The position numbers were made by a program, and so were the translations under genes. The notes under the pieces were generated by a model that did no database searches, was not told where the DNA came from, and saw only the letters and a list, made by a program, of their open reading frames with translations. Below, one piece after another: positions 35,076-43,275 of a stretch of DNA of 64,000 nucleotides; position 1 is the stretch's first letter, and every line of letters begins with the position of its first letter. Source of the DNA: SB11 sp965222995. GTDB lineage: Bacteria; Bacteroidota; Bacteroidia; UBA8524. Location: NCBI GenBank assembly GCA_965222995.1, contig OZ244977.1:3472001-3536000 (forward strand), given 5' to 3'.

Positions 35076-36169
35076 AAATTAAATATATTTTAGTTTTTGC
35101 AGCCTGTCTTATACTTTCTGCATCATTGCAGAGCTGCAAAAAAGATAATCCTGATAGCTCTAATGGAGTGGAGTATGACAACACACCTTATGCATTAGAC
35201 TATGGAACATTCCCTGCACCAGATATTGCAACAGATAACCCATTAACTGTGCAAGGGGTTAAATTAGGAAGAATGCTTTTTTATGAAAAGATGCTTTCTA
35301 AGGATGGTACGCAATCCTGTGCAAGTTGTCATAGACAAGAACACGCATTTACAGATACAACACGCTTTTCAATAGGTGTTAGAGGGTTAGAGGGGAAAAG
35401 ACAAGCCATGACTATTTTTAATATGGCATGGCATACCAACGAGTTTTTTTGGGACGGACGGGCACACTTATTACGCGACCAGTCTTTACTGCCAATTCAA
35501 GATGAGTTGGAAATGGATGAAACACTGCCTAATGTAGTAGCTAAACTTAGCCAAAGCCAAACCTATAAAGACCAATTTATCAGAGCTTTTGGAAGTGATG
35601 AAGTTACCTCTGAAAAAATGTCTTTGGCAATGGAGCAGTTTATGAACTCTATCATTTCCAATCAATCTAAATACGATATGTATTTAGCTGGCAACGCACA
35701 GCTTACACCTGCTGAAGAAAGGGGTAGAGTATTGTACTTCAAAGAATACAACCCATTTTTTCCTGACTCATCTGGAGCCGATTGTGCTCATTGCCATGGC
35801 GGAGATAACTTTGAAAATGACATGTATATGAATAATGGATTGGAAGATGATGCCGGAGTTAAAGATATAGGGCGTGAAAATGTAACTAAAAACCCTGCTG
35901 ATAAAGCTAAATTTAAAGTGCCAAGTCTAAGAAATATAGCTTTAACTGCGCCTTATATGAGCGATGGTAGGTTTAAAACCTTAGAAGAAGTGGTAGAACA
36001 CTATAATAGCGGGCTTAAACAGTCTGCTACTTTAGACCCTGCTCTGCAACAAACTATAGATAAAGGCTTGCTGTTAGATGCACAAGAAAAAGCTGATTTA
36101 GTAGCTTTTCTAAAAACTCTAACCGATAATACTTTAGTAACAGACTCCAGATATTCGAATCCATTTTAA
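35072..36169 (+). CDS. Second di-haem cytochrome c peroxidase-like lipoprotein
   Basis: A 365-residue paralogue of the preceding protein. A lipobox SLQSC gives Cys22. Haem motifs are CASCH near residue 88 and CAHCH near residue 246. KFKVPSLRNIALTAPYMSDGR repeats the family signature. Its FFWDGRAHLLRDQSLLPIQDELEM segment matches cytochrome c peroxidases of Bacteroidota. It starts by ATGA overlap with the upstream gene. One of the pair may serve the MbnP-like protein and the other a second substrate, or both may act as a relay. A perfect terminator follows. Confidence 0.88.
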   Translation: MKIKYILVFAACLILSASLQSCKKDNPDSSNGVEYDNTPYALDYGTFPAPDIATDNPLTVQGVKLGRMLFYEKMLSKDGTQSCASCHRQEHAFTDTTRFSIGVRGLEGKRQAMTIFNMAWHTNEFFWDGRAHLLRDQSLLPIQDELEMDETLPNVVAKLSQSQTYKDQFIRAFGSDEVTSEKMSLAMEQFMNSIISNQSKYDMYLAGNAQLTPAEERGRVLYFKEYNPFFPDSSGADCAHCHGGDNFENDMYMNNGLEDDAGVKDIGRENVTKNPADKAKFKVPSLRNIALTAPYMSDGRFKTLEEVVEHYNSGLKQSATLDPALQQTIDKGLLLDAQEKADLVAFLKTLTDNTLVTDSRYSNPF

Positions 36170-36186
36170 TCATAAGTAATAGTTGT

Positions 36187-36222
36187 TTTATCTCTCCTGT
36201 TATTAGTAACAGGAGAGATTTT
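36187..36222. terminator. Perfect 13-bp terminator hairpin
   Basis: ATCTCTCCTGTTA and TAACAGGAGAGAT pair around a 4-base TTAG loop, with T-runs on both sides. It separates the MbnP/di-haem genes from the regulator gene. Confidence 0.85.
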
Positions 36223-36254
36223 AATAAAACTAATTACAAAAAAACACCTCAATA

Positions 36255-36821
36255 ATGGCATCAATTATAAATGTAAAAAATATGGTATGTCCAAGGTGCA
36301 TTGATGCAGTTACCGATGTTATGAATAAAAATGCCATTGAGTTTTCCTCAATTCAATTGGGTGAAGTGAATTTGAAAAATGAGTTAACAAAAGACCAAAA
36401 AGAAAATTTACAAGAACAACTTTTATCCAAAGGTTTTGAGCTTTTGCAAGACAATAAGTCTAAACTCATAAGCAAAATAAAATCTATCATTGTTAATACC
36501 ATTCACCATTCTGCCCAAGAATTAAACTTTAATTTCTCCACCTTACTAAGTGAAGAGTTACACCACGATTACAGTTACTTAAGTCGTTTATTCTCAGCCG
36601 TAGAGGGTATAACAATTGAGAAGTATATCCTTTCTCAAAAAGTAGAAAAAGTGAAAGAACTACTGTTTTATAACGAGTTTACCTTATCAGAAATAGCCTT
36701 TAAAATGAACTACAGCAGTGTCGCTCATCTTTCTGCACAATTCAAAAAAGAAACGGGAATGACCCCAACAGAATTTAAGCAACAAAGAAAGCCCCAACAC
36801 CGTTCATTAGATTCTATTTAG
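36255..36821 (+). CDS. AraC-family regulator with N-terminal HMA-like metal-binding domain
   Basis: A 188-residue protein. Residues 1-70 resemble a heavy-metal-associated domain, with a CxxC site (NMVCPRCIDAV) and a closing GFELLQ. Residues about 85-180 are an AraC DNA-binding domain with both HTH units (DYSYLSRLFSAVEGITI and TLSEIAFKMNYSSVAHLSAQFKKETGMTP). The combination suggests a one-component sensor in which metal binding to the HMA domain controls DNA binding. The context makes copper the likely ligand. It is between a terminator and the HMA-MauE gene. Confidence 0.85.
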   Translation: MASIINVKNMVCPRCIDAVTDVMNKNAIEFSSIQLGEVNLKNELTKDQKENLQEQLLSKGFELLQDNKSKLISKIKSIIVNTIHHSAQELNFNFSTLLSEELHHDYSYLSRLFSAVEGITIEKYILSQKVEKVKELLFYNEFTLSEIAFKMNYSSVAHLSAQFKKETGMTPTEFKQQRKPQHRSLDSI

Positions 36822-36890
36822 TCAAAACATCGAAAAACAGTATCCTAATTCTGTAACATTTTCATAGTGCAATCATAAGACATTTGTAGT

Positions 36891-37619
36891 ATGGAAAAAC
36901 AATATACAATAACAGGAATGACCTGTAGTGGATGTGTTGCTAATGTAAAAAAGGCATTAGAGAGCATATCTAGCATCAATAGTGCTCAAATACAATTAAC
37001 AGCACCTCAAGGGATACTTACTTTTGAAAATGAGATACCCGAAACTCAACTCCAACAAAAACTCAGCGCTATTGGAAACTACGCCATTAAAGAGCTAAAA
37101 AAAACACCAAAAGAAGAGGATAGTAGCGAGCTACCCAAAAAATCTCTTGCAACTTATAAGCCCTTAATTTTAATTGTTGTTTTTATAACAGCTATTAGTG
37201 GGCTTGCACAATATCCGTTCGAAGCATTCTCTGGAATGCTTTGGATGCGATACTTTATGGCAGGTTTTTTTATTGTGTTTGCATTTTTTAAACTGCTTAA
37301 CATTAAAGGTTTTGCCAACTCATACCAAATGTATGATATTGTTGCCGCAAAGTGGAAGAATTGGGGCTACGTATATCCCTTTGTAGAACTAACCCTTGGT
37401 ATTTTATACTTGCTAAATATTGCACCATTTAAGACCAACTTAGCTACTATTATAATTTTAGGGGTAAGTAGTATTGGTGTTATAAAAAGCAACATAGATA
37501 AGAAAAAAATTAAATGTGCCTGTTTGGGTGATGTTTTTAATCTACCTATGAGTACCGTTACTATAGTAGAAGATTTAACTATGGTGGCAATGGCACTGTT
37601 TATGCTTTTAGTAGTATAG
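36891..37619 (+). CDS. HMA domain fused to MauE/DoxX-like membrane protein
   Basis: A 242-residue membrane protein. Residues 1-68 are an HMA domain (GMTCSGCVAN, IGNYAIKEL). Four or five membrane helices follow (LILIVVFITAISGLA, YFMAGFFIVFAFFKLL, ELTLGILYLLNI, IIILGVSSIGVI, MVAMALFMLLVV), with a Cys pair in KIKCACLGDVFNLP that recalls MauE, the helper of methylamine dehydrogenase maturation. It probably moves copper or redox equivalents across the membrane. The role is inferred. Confidence 0.78.
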   Translation: MEKQYTITGMTCSGCVANVKKALESISSINSAQIQLTAPQGILTFENEIPETQLQQKLSAIGNYAIKELKKTPKEEDSSELPKKSLATYKPLILIVVFITAISGLAQYPFEAFSGMLWMRYFMAGFFIVFAFFKLLNIKGFANSYQMYDIVAAKWKNWGYVYPFVELTLGILYLLNIAPFKTNLATIIILGVSSIGVIKSNIDKKKIKCACLGDVFNLPMSTVTIVEDLTMVAMALFMLLVV

Positions 37620-37678
37620 AAACAAAATTTTAAAACAGAAAGTCAGAATTTTATAATAAAAACCAACGCTTTACTATA

Positions 37679-37686
37679 TATCTTTG
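37679..37686 (+). promoter_or_regulatory. -7 promoter element of the second copper sub-operon
   Basis: TATCTTTG (TAnnTTTG) lies 41 bases before the TTG start of the second HYC_CC_PP-like gene. The -33 element is not obvious. Confidence 0.45.
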
Positions 37687-37727
37687 TCATTATTAATACG
37701 ATAGATAGTATAAGCAATTTATAAAAA

Positions 37728-38147
37728 TTGAAACAGTTTTCAGCCATATTACTCACATTGCTAATGTTCTTTACCAACATGAACATTACTTTAGCAACTC
37801 ACTTTTGCGGTGATAAGGCTGTGGAGACTTCTTTTGTATTTAATAGTGAAGAAGTTGGTTGTGGAATGGAAGAAATGGAGAAAGAGTGTAACTCTACCTC
37901 TTCTCAATCTACAGTAAAACCAAAAGGTTGTTGTAAAAACGAGTACACACAAATCAGTACAGAAAACAGTCTTAATGTTCCTGTTTCACAAACAAGTCAG
38001 GTTCAAAACAATTTTATAATTGCTTTGGTACATGTTTTTAGTACCTCAACTCTATTCAGCACTTCTTTTAAGTCAAATTACAATTTATATTCTCCGCCTT
38101 TAGTACCGCAAGATATTCCTATTCTTGTGCAGTCTTTCCGTATCTAA
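37728..38147 (+). CDS. Second HYC_CC_PP-family-like small exported protein
   Basis: A 139-residue protein, start codon TTG at 37728. The signal peptide (LLTLLMFFTNMNITLA) is followed by THFCGD in the HYC position, GCGMEEMEKEC, KGCCKNE in the CC position, and YSPPLVPQDIPILVQSFRI at the C-terminus. It shares the order of motifs with the protein at 32509-32940 but little else. It starts the CusA/TolC/CusB set, again with a -7 element just upstream. Confidence 0.72.
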   Translation: MKQFSAILLTLLMFFTNMNITLATHFCGDKAVETSFVFNSEEVGCGMEEMEKECNSTSSQSTVKPKGCCKNEYTQISTENSLNVPVSQTSQVQNNFIIALVHVFSTSTLFSTSFKSNYNLYSPPLVPQDIPILVQSFRI

Positions 38148-38244
38148 AATAGCATAGTATCCTGTTTATGGCGCATTTCTACTTGTGCCTTTAGAGAATG
38201 TTATCACTCTCTATTTTTTACATTTCTCATTGTAACAATATGCT

Positions 38245-41200
38245 ATGCTCAATAAAATTATACGTTACTTTCTGCACAATAAGTTAGTAACACTTTTAAT
38301 TCTCCTGCTATTCATCGGGTGGGGCTTAATAACAGCTCCCTTCGGATGGAAAACAGGCGTATTGCCATCAGACCCTGTGGCGGTAGATGCAATTCCAGAT
38401 ATTGGTGAGAACCAACAGATTGTATTTACAAAATGGCAAGGTCGTTCTCCCCAAGATATTGAAGACCAAATTACTTATCCCTTAACCACTTCACTATTAG
38501 GTATTCCGGGTGTGAAATCCATTCGTAGCTCTTCAATATTCGGGTTCAGCAGTATCTATATAATTTTTAATGAAGATATTGAGTTTTACTGGTCGCGTTC
38601 ACGCATTCTCGAAAAACTAAACTCATTACCATCAGGGTTATTGCCTAATGGCGTGCAGCCCTCATTAGGACCTGATGCCACTGCATTGGGGCAAGTATAT
38701 TGGTACACCTTAGAAGGTAGAGATACTAACGGAAACCCAACGGGTGGTTGGGATTTACATGAAATACGAACTATTCAAGATTTCTATGTGAAGTATGGGC
38801 TAAATGCTGTTGAAGGTGTTTCAGAAGTAGCCTCAATAGGTGGGTTTGTACAAGAGTATCAGGTAGATGTGAACCCTGATGCCCTAAAAGTGTACGATAT
38901 ACCCTTGCATAAAGTGATGATGGCAGTAAAAAATGCCAATAAAGATGTTGGTGCAAAAACCATAGAAATAAATAAGGCAGAATACCTTGTAAGGGGTTTG
39001 GGCTATATAAAATCTGTAGAAGATTTAGAAAAAGCAGTAGTAGCTGTTAATGATAATGTACCCATACATATAAAAGATATTGGTGTGGTAACATTAGGAC
39101 CTGCTACACGCAGGGGACTATTAGATAAAGAAGGTGCGGAAGTAGTAGGCGGAGTAGTAATTGCCAGATATGGCTCAAACCCATTACAGGTAATAAATAA
39201 TATAAAAGATAAGATTGGCGAAATTTCTAAAGGATTGCCTAAGAAAACGCTTGCCAATGGTGTAGAAAGCCAGCTTACCATTGTTCCGTTTTATGACCGT
39301 ACACAGCTTATTTATGAAACATTAGGCACCTTAGAAGAAGCCCTTTCTTTAGAGTTACTTATTACCCTATTAGTGGTTATAGTAATGGTGCTAAACCTAA
39401 GAGCATCAATACTTATTTCAAGCCTATTGCCCATTGCTGTGCTTATGGTTTTTATAGCCATGCGGTATTTTGGTATTGATGCTAATATTGTAGCATTATC
39501 AGGCATAGCCATTGCCATAGGTACAATGGTAGATTTAGGGATAATACTCTCTGAAAATATTATAAAACATACTGATGAAGCCCCACCCGGGCAAAAACTA
39601 ATTGATACCGTTTACAAAGGAGCATCAGAGGTAAGCTCTGCTATAGTAACTGCTGTTGCCACAACTATTGTGAGCTTCATACCTGTATTTACGATGCAAG
39701 CTGCCGAAGGCAAGTTATTTAGACCTTTGGCATTTACCAAAACCTTTGCCTTAATAGCTGCCTTAGTAGTATCACTTTTAATTTTACCTACACTTGCCCA
39801 TTGGCTGTTTGGCATTAAAATTAAAAAAGATGCAAAAGGTAAACTTATAAATGCGGTTCTTATTGTAGGTGGGCTTATTACCGCTATTTGGGCAAGTGTT
39901 TGGGGTGGTTTAACCCTAACGGCATTTGGACTTGCTTGGTTTATAACAGAATATAGCCCTAAGCAAAACTTTGTTACCCGTAATCTAGCATTAATTATTA
40001 CGGTAGGTACAGTAACATGGCTATTAGCTAAATACTGGATGCCTTTAGGTGCCGGTGCTTCGTTATCACTCAACTTTATATTTGTTGCACTAATAGTAGC
40101 CACTATACTTTTCATGTTCTACCTGTTAGAGCGTTACTATACCCGCATTTTAAACTGGTGTTTAGCCAACAAAAAGAAGTTCCTTTTACTCCCTGCCTTT
40201 ATCATAGTATGGGCGGCTATAGTATGGTTGGGTTTTAATACCATTTTTGGCTTTGTAGCCAAAGGGTTCGACACTATTAATGTAAACGTTCGCACCACAA
40301 CAGTATGGTCGGGCTTGGCACATAAATTTCCCGGTATAGGTAAAGAGTTTATGCCTTCATTAGACGAAGGTAGTTTTCTACTCATGCCTACCTCTATGCC
40401 ACATGCAGGTATTGAACAAAACAAACAAGTAGTGCAACAACTGGATATGCTTTTGGTAAACATACCCGAAGTAGAGTTGGCGGTGGGTAAAATGGGGCGT
40501 GTTGAGTCTGCTTTAGACCCTGCCCCCATCTCTATGTACGAGAATATTATTAATTATAAGCCAAAATATTTGGTGAACCAAAAAGGACATAGAGAACGAT
40601 TTAAAGTAGATAGTGAAAATCGCTTTATTCTAAAAACGGGCGATACATTAACCAATGAAGAAGCCTTATTGCAGGGGGTTACCATAGATGAACTATTGCC
40701 TGATGATGACGGAGTATATTTTAGAAATTGGCGAAAACACATAAAATCTCCCGATGATATTTGGAACGAGATTATAAAAGTTACCAATATACCCGGTGTA
40801 ACCTCCGCCCCTAAACTTCAGCCTATTGAAACAAGGTTGGTAATGCTGCAAACAGGCATGCGTGCACCAATGGGTATAAAAGTTTTCGGTCCTGATTTAA
40901 AAACCATCGAAGAGTTTGGGATGAAGCTGGAGGCTATTTTAAAAGAAGTTCCTTCAGTAAAACAAGAAGCTGTTTTTGCCGATAGAATTGTGGGCAAACC
41001 CTATATACACCTAAACATTAATAGAGATGCAATTGCCCGCTATGGAATTAGCGTAGAGAATGTACAGCAAACTATAGAAACCGCCATTGGTGGTATGAAT
41101 ATCTCATCAAGTGTTGAAGGCAGAGAGCGTTTCCCCATTCGCGTACGCTATCCTCGTGAGCTTCGCGACGACCCTCAAAAGCTGGAAAGGATATTTATGG

Positions 41201-42045
41201 CTACGCCTGTTGGTGTGCAAGTGCCACTGGGTGAGCTAGTAGATGTAGAGTATGTGAGAGGAGCGCAAATGATAAAAAGCGAGAATACATTTTTAACAGG
41301 TTATGTATTGTTAGACAAAAAAGAAGGGTATGCTGAGGTTGATGTGGTAGAAGAAGCACAGCGTTTCATTCAAGATAAAATAAATAAAGGTGATTTGGTT
41401 GTTCCTTCGGGAGTTAGTTATAAATTTTCAGGCAGCTACGAAAACCAAATTCGAGCTGAAAAGCGACTGTCTATAATAGTACCCTTAGTACTTATTATCA
41501 TTTTCCTAATACTATACTTTCAATTCAAATCAGTAAGCACCTCACTTATGATTTTTACAGGTATTGCTATGGCATTTAGCGGTGCTTTTCTAATGCTTTG
41601 GTTTTATGGACAAGACTGGTTTTTAAACTTCTCTTTTTTTGGAAGTAATATGAGAGAGTTGTTCCAAATGCAAACCATAAATCTAAGTGTAGCGGTATGG
41701 GTAGGTTTTATAGCCTTGTTTGGTATAGCTACCGATGACGGTGTTTTGATGGGAACTTATCTAGACCAAAGTTTTGCAAAAAACAAAACAACCACCTTAA
41801 CTCAAATAAGAGAAGCAGTGGTTATTGCAGGGCAGAGACGTATAAAACCTGCAATTATGACTTCCGCCACCACCATTATAGCTCTGCTACCCGTGCTTAC
41901 CTCCACAGGGCGAGGTGCAGATATTATGATACCAATGGCAATACCTGCTTTTGGCGGTATGCTAATAGCATCAATCACCTACTTTATAGTGCCTGTATTG
42001 TATTGCCTAAGAGAAGAACGTAAACTAAAAAAATTACAGCAATGA
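38245..42045 (+). CDS. cusA: CusA-type RND copper/silver efflux pump, extended form
   Basis: A 1266-residue inner-membrane RND pump, over 200 residues longer than standard CusA. The proton-relay helix reads GIAIAIGTMVDLGIILSENI, placing it in the Cu/Ag subgroup. The extra length has two parts: residues about 525-625, an insert with additional hydrophobic helices (AVLIVGGLITAIW, LALIITVGTVTWLLA, FIFVALIVATILFMF), and residues about 770-850, a hydrophilic insert in the porter domain (ENRFILKTGDTLTNEEALL, YFRNWRKHIKSPDD). Methionine sites for Cu(I) in the porter domain (MLQTGMRAPMG) are present. The next gene overlaps by ATGA. Confidence 0.92.
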   Translation: MLNKIIRYFLHNKLVTLLILLLFIGWGLITAPFGWKTGVLPSDPVAVDAIPDIGENQQIVFTKWQGRSPQDIEDQITYPLTTSLLGIPGVKSIRSSSIFGFSSIYIIFNEDIEFYWSRSRILEKLNSLPSGLLPNGVQPSLGPDATALGQVYWYTLEGRDTNGNPTGGWDLHEIRTIQDFYVKYGLNAVEGVSEVASIGGFVQEYQVDVNPDALKVYDIPLHKVMMAVKNANKDVGAKTIEINKAEYLVRGLGYIKSVEDLEKAVVAVNDNVPIHIKDIGVVTLGPATRRGLLDKEGAEVVGGVVIARYGSNPLQVINNIKDKIGEISKGLPKKTLANGVESQLTIVPFYDRTQLIYETLGTLEEALSLELLITLLVVIVMVLNLRASILISSLLPIAVLMVFIAMRYFGIDANIVALSGIAIAIGTMVDLGIILSENIIKHTDEAPPGQKLIDTVYKGASEVSSAIVTAVATTIVSFIPVFTMQAAEGKLFRPLAFTKTFALIAALVVSLLILPTLAHWLFGIKIKKDAKGKLINAVLIVGGLITAIWASVWGGLTLTAFGLAWFITEYSPKQNFVTRNLALIITVGTVTWLLAKYWMPLGAGASLSLNFIFVALIVATILFMFYLLERYYTRILNWCLANKKKFLLLPAFIIVWAAIVWLGFNTIFGFVAKGFDTINVNVRTTTVWSGLAHKFPGIGKEFMPSLDEGSFLLMPTSMPHAGIEQNKQVVQQLDMLLVNIPEVELAVGKMGRVESALDPAPISMYENIINYKPKYLVNQKGHRERFKVDSENRFILKTGDTLTNEEALLQGVTIDELLPDDDGVYFRNWRKHIKSPDDIWNEIIKVTNIPGVTSAPKLQPIETRLVMLQTGMRAPMGIKVFGPDLKTIEEFGMKLEAILKEVPSVKQEAVFADRIVGKPYIHLNINRDAIARYGISVENVQQTIETAIGGMNISSSVEGRERFPIRVRYPRELRDDPQKLERIFMATPVGVQVPLGELVDVEYVRGAQMIKSENTFLTGYVLLDKKEGYAEVDVVEEAQRFIQDKINKGDLVVPSGVSYKFSGSYENQIRAEKRLSIIVPLVLIIIFLILYFQFKSVSTSLMIFTGIAMAFSGAFLMLWFYGQDWFLNFSFFGSNMRELFQMQTINLSVAVWVGFIALFGIATDDGVLMGTYLDQSFAKNKTTTLTQIREAVVIAGQRRIKPAIMTSATTIIALLPVLTSTGRGADIMIPMAIPAFGGMLIASITYFIVPVLYCLREERKLKKLQQ

Positions 42046-43274
42046 GAATACTACAAATTATATTCATACTATTGCTTTTAGTAGTATCGGGTGTGCTAAA
42101 TGCACAAATACCCGAAGGCTATCTTAAACAAGCGGCTGAAAATAACCCCAGATTAAAAGCAAAATATGCTGCTTTTGAAGCGGCAATGCAACGCGTAGCA
42201 CAGGTAAATGCCTTACCAGACCCTACGCTTTCCTTCGGCTATTTTATCAGCCCTGTTGAAACAAGAGTAGGACCGCAACAAGCAAAAATAGGTCTCTCAC
42301 AAATGTTTCCTTGGTTCGGTACATTGGCAGCACAAGAAAACCAAGCATCATTTATAGCAGAAGCTAAGTATCAAACATTTTTAAATGCTAAAAATGAGTT
42401 GTATTACAAAGTAAAGGCGGCTTGGTATCCGCTATACGAGTTAAACCGTGTGGTATTTCTTCAAAAAGAAAATAGAGAAATACTTGCCTCATATAAACAA
42501 CTCTCTATTACGTCTTTTAAAAATGGTAAAGGGAGCATGGTAGACGTGGTGCGGGTAGATATAGGTATTGATAATATTGATACAGAAATAAAGCTGTTGG
42601 AAACCAAAAAGCAGCCCTTGCTAATTCATTTTAATCGCTTGCTTAACCGCCCTGACACAAGTGAAGTAGTTATTACAGACAGTTTACAAATAAGCGACTT
42701 AACGGCTAATTACAGAAAAGATAGTTTAATTCATAACCCAATTTTAAAAGCCTATGATTTCAAATTAAAATCGGCACAAGCACAGGCAGAAATAGCCTAC
42801 AAGCAAGGCTTTCCAAAATTTGGCGTAGGCATAGACTACGTGATTGTGGGTGAGAGAAAGGATGTAAATATACCCGATAACGGTAAAAATGCTTTAATGC
42901 CTATGGTAAGCGTTAGTCTCCCCATTTTTAGAAAGAAATATAAGGCAGCAGAAAAAGAGGCACAACTAGTCCAAACGGCTATTACCGCTGAAAAAGAAGA
43001 TTTTACAAACAACCTTGTTAGTGCTTATGAAATGGCTTGGTATGAGGTGGATAAAGCGAAACAATTAATAGAGTTATATACCAAACAAACCCTCAACACA
43101 AAACGAGCTATTACCCTTTTGCTAAGTGCATACAGCAATACGGGAAAAGACTTTGAAGAAATATTAAGAATGCAGCAAGAACTGCTTAAATATCAAATAG
43201 CAGAGGCTAACGCTATTTCAAGTTTTTATACTGCCTTAGCCCAATTGGATTATTTAACCGCAAAAAAAAATTAG
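42042..43274 (+). CDS. TolC-family outer-membrane efflux protein (CusC-like)
   Basis: A 410-residue outer-membrane factor. Signal peptide ends GVLNAQ. The OEP pattern is clear: NPRLKAKYAAFEAAMQRV, LPDPTLSFGYF, SQMFPWFGTLAAQ, and long amphipathic helices (ITAEKEDFTNNLVSAYEMAWYEV). It is translated by overlap with the CusA gene and would form the outer-membrane duct of the Cu pump. In the zinc block, by contrast, the same component is fused to the pump. Confidence 0.9.
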   Translation: MRILQIIFILLLLVVSGVLNAQIPEGYLKQAAENNPRLKAKYAAFEAAMQRVAQVNALPDPTLSFGYFISPVETRVGPQQAKIGLSQMFPWFGTLAAQENQASFIAEAKYQTFLNAKNELYYKVKAAWYPLYELNRVVFLQKENREILASYKQLSITSFKNGKGSMVDVVRVDIGIDNIDTEIKLLETKKQPLLIHFNRLLNRPDTSEVVITDSLQISDLTANYRKDSLIHNPILKAYDFKLKSAQAQAEIAYKQGFPKFGVGIDYVIVGERKDVNIPDNGKNALMPMVSVSLPIFRKKYKAAEKEAQLVQTAITAEKEDFTNNLVSAYEMAWYEVDKAKQLIELYTKQTLNTKRAITLLLSAYSNTGKDFEEILRMQQELLKYQIAEANAISSFYTALAQLDYLTAKKN

Positions 43275-43275
43275 T

